Shown: positions 44,527 through 45,413 of the stretch, one piece after another
Numbering within the stretch: the stretch's first letter is position 1
How the letters are laid out: each line of letters begins with the position of its first letter
From: Bacteroidales bacterium
GTDB lineage: Bacteria > Bacteroidota > Bacteroidia > Bacteroidales > Prolixibacteraceae
Direction: 5' to 3'
DNA: 45,413 bases
Assembly: GCA_031285325.1 (NCBI GenBank)
Contig: JAITWJ010000049.1
Coordinates: forward strand, 1 to 45,413
The notes under the pieces: generated by a model
Told to the model about the DNA's origin: nothing
The model's database searches: none
What the model saw: the letters and a program-made list of their open reading frames with translations, nothing else
Translations under genes and position numbers: made by a program

Positions 44527-45146
44527 TTAAAATTCATAAGGAAATTCTTCGTCCGATTCTACCCAGTCAATATGTCCATACCTTGTCTGGTCAGCAGGGA
44601 TAACAGCGCTTATTCTCAACAGTTTATTTTGATTAACAGAGCGTCTTCTGCTGTCTTCGCCAATATTGATATACTTACCGGCATACTTCAACGCATACGG
44701 CGAGTGATAATATACACCTAAATCGCGTACGTCTTTATAAATTGCCACAACATAATATCTGCCTGCCGGCAGTAACAAATGGCGGTATAGATTGGTTATT
44801 TTGGGGTTTCCCGTATAATAACGGGTAGATATAACAGAACCCGATTCGGTTTTTATTTTATTCTCCAGCAATAACCCGTAATTTTCATCTTCCAATCTCA
44901 AGTATTCGAATCCTGTTCCCTCAAAAGTCTTTTTCTCGGCTGCTATTCTGGTGCCTTTACCCAACCTGAAAAACTTAAACTCCACAGAACTGCTCATTTT
45001 ACGATAACCGGGCTCAGGACTGTAAGCCTCATAACCTGTTACCTCCACCTCATACTCGACCAGTCGTACAGGCAGCTCATCTCTCCTGCATCCCCCGAAA
45101 ACATAGAGAGCAATACTGTCGCAATTACGAAAATACTATACCTCAT
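44527..45146 (-). pseudogene. lipoprotein gene with a frameshift in a G-run near the lipobox
   Basis: The clear open frame of about 173 codons (from GTG at 45048) continues upstream in the same frame to a Cys codon (GGCRRDELPVRLVEYEVE) but has no start. The ATG at 45146 gives a perfect lipoprotein signal (MRYSIFVIATVLLSMFS) in another frame. Adding one G to the five-G run (C5 at 45092-45096) joins the two as ...LLSMFSGGCRRD, with a lipobox Cys. The mature part is mixed alpha/beta with Tyr/Arg-rich segments (LLLPAGRYYVVAIYKDV); I recognise no family. The TATATTTG promoter (45179-45172) is in place. Confidence 0.7.
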
Positions 45147-45171
45147 CGGGTTACCTGTTTAAATTACCCTG

Positions 45172-45179
45172 CAAATATA
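45172..45179 (-). promoter_or_regulatory. -7 box of the lipoprotein gene
   Basis: Minus-strand TATATTTG fits TAnnTTTG, 25 nt before the ATG at 45146. Confidence 0.65.
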
Positions 45180-45217
45180 ATACAAATTATCCTAACACAA
45201 CGCAAAACACAGCAACA

Positions 45218-45234
45218 TGGCGCAACCTGCGCCA
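45218..45234 (-). promoter_or_regulatory. perfect inverted repeat upstream of the lipoprotein promoter
   Basis: TGGCGCA and TGCGCCA around a 3-nt centre form a perfect 17-bp dyad about 38 bp upstream of the -7 box. An operator or activator site is possible. Confidence 0.45.
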
Positions 45235-45276
45235 AAATTGCACACCACTCGCCCCCCCATATCTTTGCCCACGGAT

Positions 45277-45321
45277 AAGGCCAAGGCCATACCAGGTCAA
45301 TACCCGGTCAATACCAAGTCC
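45277..45321. repeat. short direct repeats upstream of the lipoprotein promoter
   Basis: Two AAGGCC units (45277-45288) are followed by three 11-bp units, ATACCAGGTCA, ATACCCGGTCA and ATACCAAGTCC (45289-45321). An 11-bp period is close to one helical turn, so a multimeric protein site is conceivable. Confidence 0.6.
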
Positions 45322-45337
45322 AAGTGAAACATAAAAA

Positions 45338-45401
45338 ATTGATAATTGACAACGGGTTGCTTCGTCATCGAACCGCGAGCTTGCGAAGCGGAAAGCAATC
45401 C
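45338..45401. repeat. REP-like element
   Basis: An AATTGATAATTGACAA repeat is followed by a nested palindrome. The outer arms are GGGTTGCTT (45354-45362) and AAGCAATCC (45393-45401); the inner stem CCGC (45373-45376) with GCGG (45388-45391) encloses the loop GAGCTTGCGAA. The loop is identical to the copy at 44074, and the stem differs by a compensatory pair. Confidence 0.7.
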
Positions 45402-45413
45402 GGAGTGTTGCTG

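Overview
The window looks like a chromosomal segment of a Bacteroidetes bacterium, most likely Bacteroidales or a near relative. The DNA is AT-rich. Many genes are preceded by the Bacteroidetes-type -7 promoter box TAnnTTTG, and Shine-Dalgarno sequences are scarce. Lineage-typical genes are present: gldH beside ricT, a DUF4831 protein, DUF1599 followed by a DoxX protein and tpiA, folP-cdaA, a long ribosomal protein S16, and several small lipoproteins. This assignment is inferred from gene content and promoters; no database search was run.

Layout. 1-430 has no gene apart from a hairpin. 430-845 is the RNase P RNA. 929-13115 is mostly housekeeping and transport: a MATE exporter with a cytidylate-kinase-like partner, a nitronate monooxygenase-like enzyme, an MFS transporter, rimM and rpsP on the minus strand, an orphan LuxR-type regulator whose receiver has Asn at the phosphoacceptor position, the bifunctional NAD(P)HX repair enzyme, a DUF4831 protein, a second MFS transporter and a small outer-membrane barrel. 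13270-17925 (minus) holds pyrF, prfA, purM and pgk. 18174-21790 (plus) holds holB, ricT, gldH and trmB. 21791-23280 (minus) holds an MlaF/MlaE-type lipid ABC pair, and 23390-24478 is manC.

24494-26057 is an accessory pocket: a tandem array of at least 20 units with an exact 21-bp period, an unrecognised helical protein, and an array of short AATTGTCA-type repeats that runs into the 3' end of cdaA. Core genes resume at 26053-33142: cdaA and folP (minus), DUF1599, DoxX and tpiA (plus), and ppdK (minus).

33466-37160 is a decayed accessory region. It has two truncated genes joined back to back, a TIR-like protein with a C-terminal membrane anchor, an insertion-sequence remnant, and two tandem copies of a module made of a small lipoprotein followed by the N-terminal part of what looks like a subtilisin-type protease. 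Both protease copies are broken. 37631-43750 holds a lipoprotein, a dTDP-rhamnose cluster lacking rmlB (rfbA, rfbC, rfbD), a phosphohexomutase and a radical SAM protein. 43975-45413 has REP-like repeats and two consecutive minus-strand secreted or lipoprotein genes. Each of these two is interrupted at a G-run and would be restored by one extra G.

Functional links. manC, the phosphohexomutase and rfbACD supply nucleotide sugars for surface polysaccharide. MlaFE, gldH, DUF4831 and the barrel protein concern the envelope. rimM, rpsP, prfA, trmB and rnpB concern translation and RNA maturation. The least explained parts are the 21-bp array with its neighbour gene, the duplicated lipoprotein/protease-prodomain module, the TIR-like anchored protein, and the paired G-run frameshifts.
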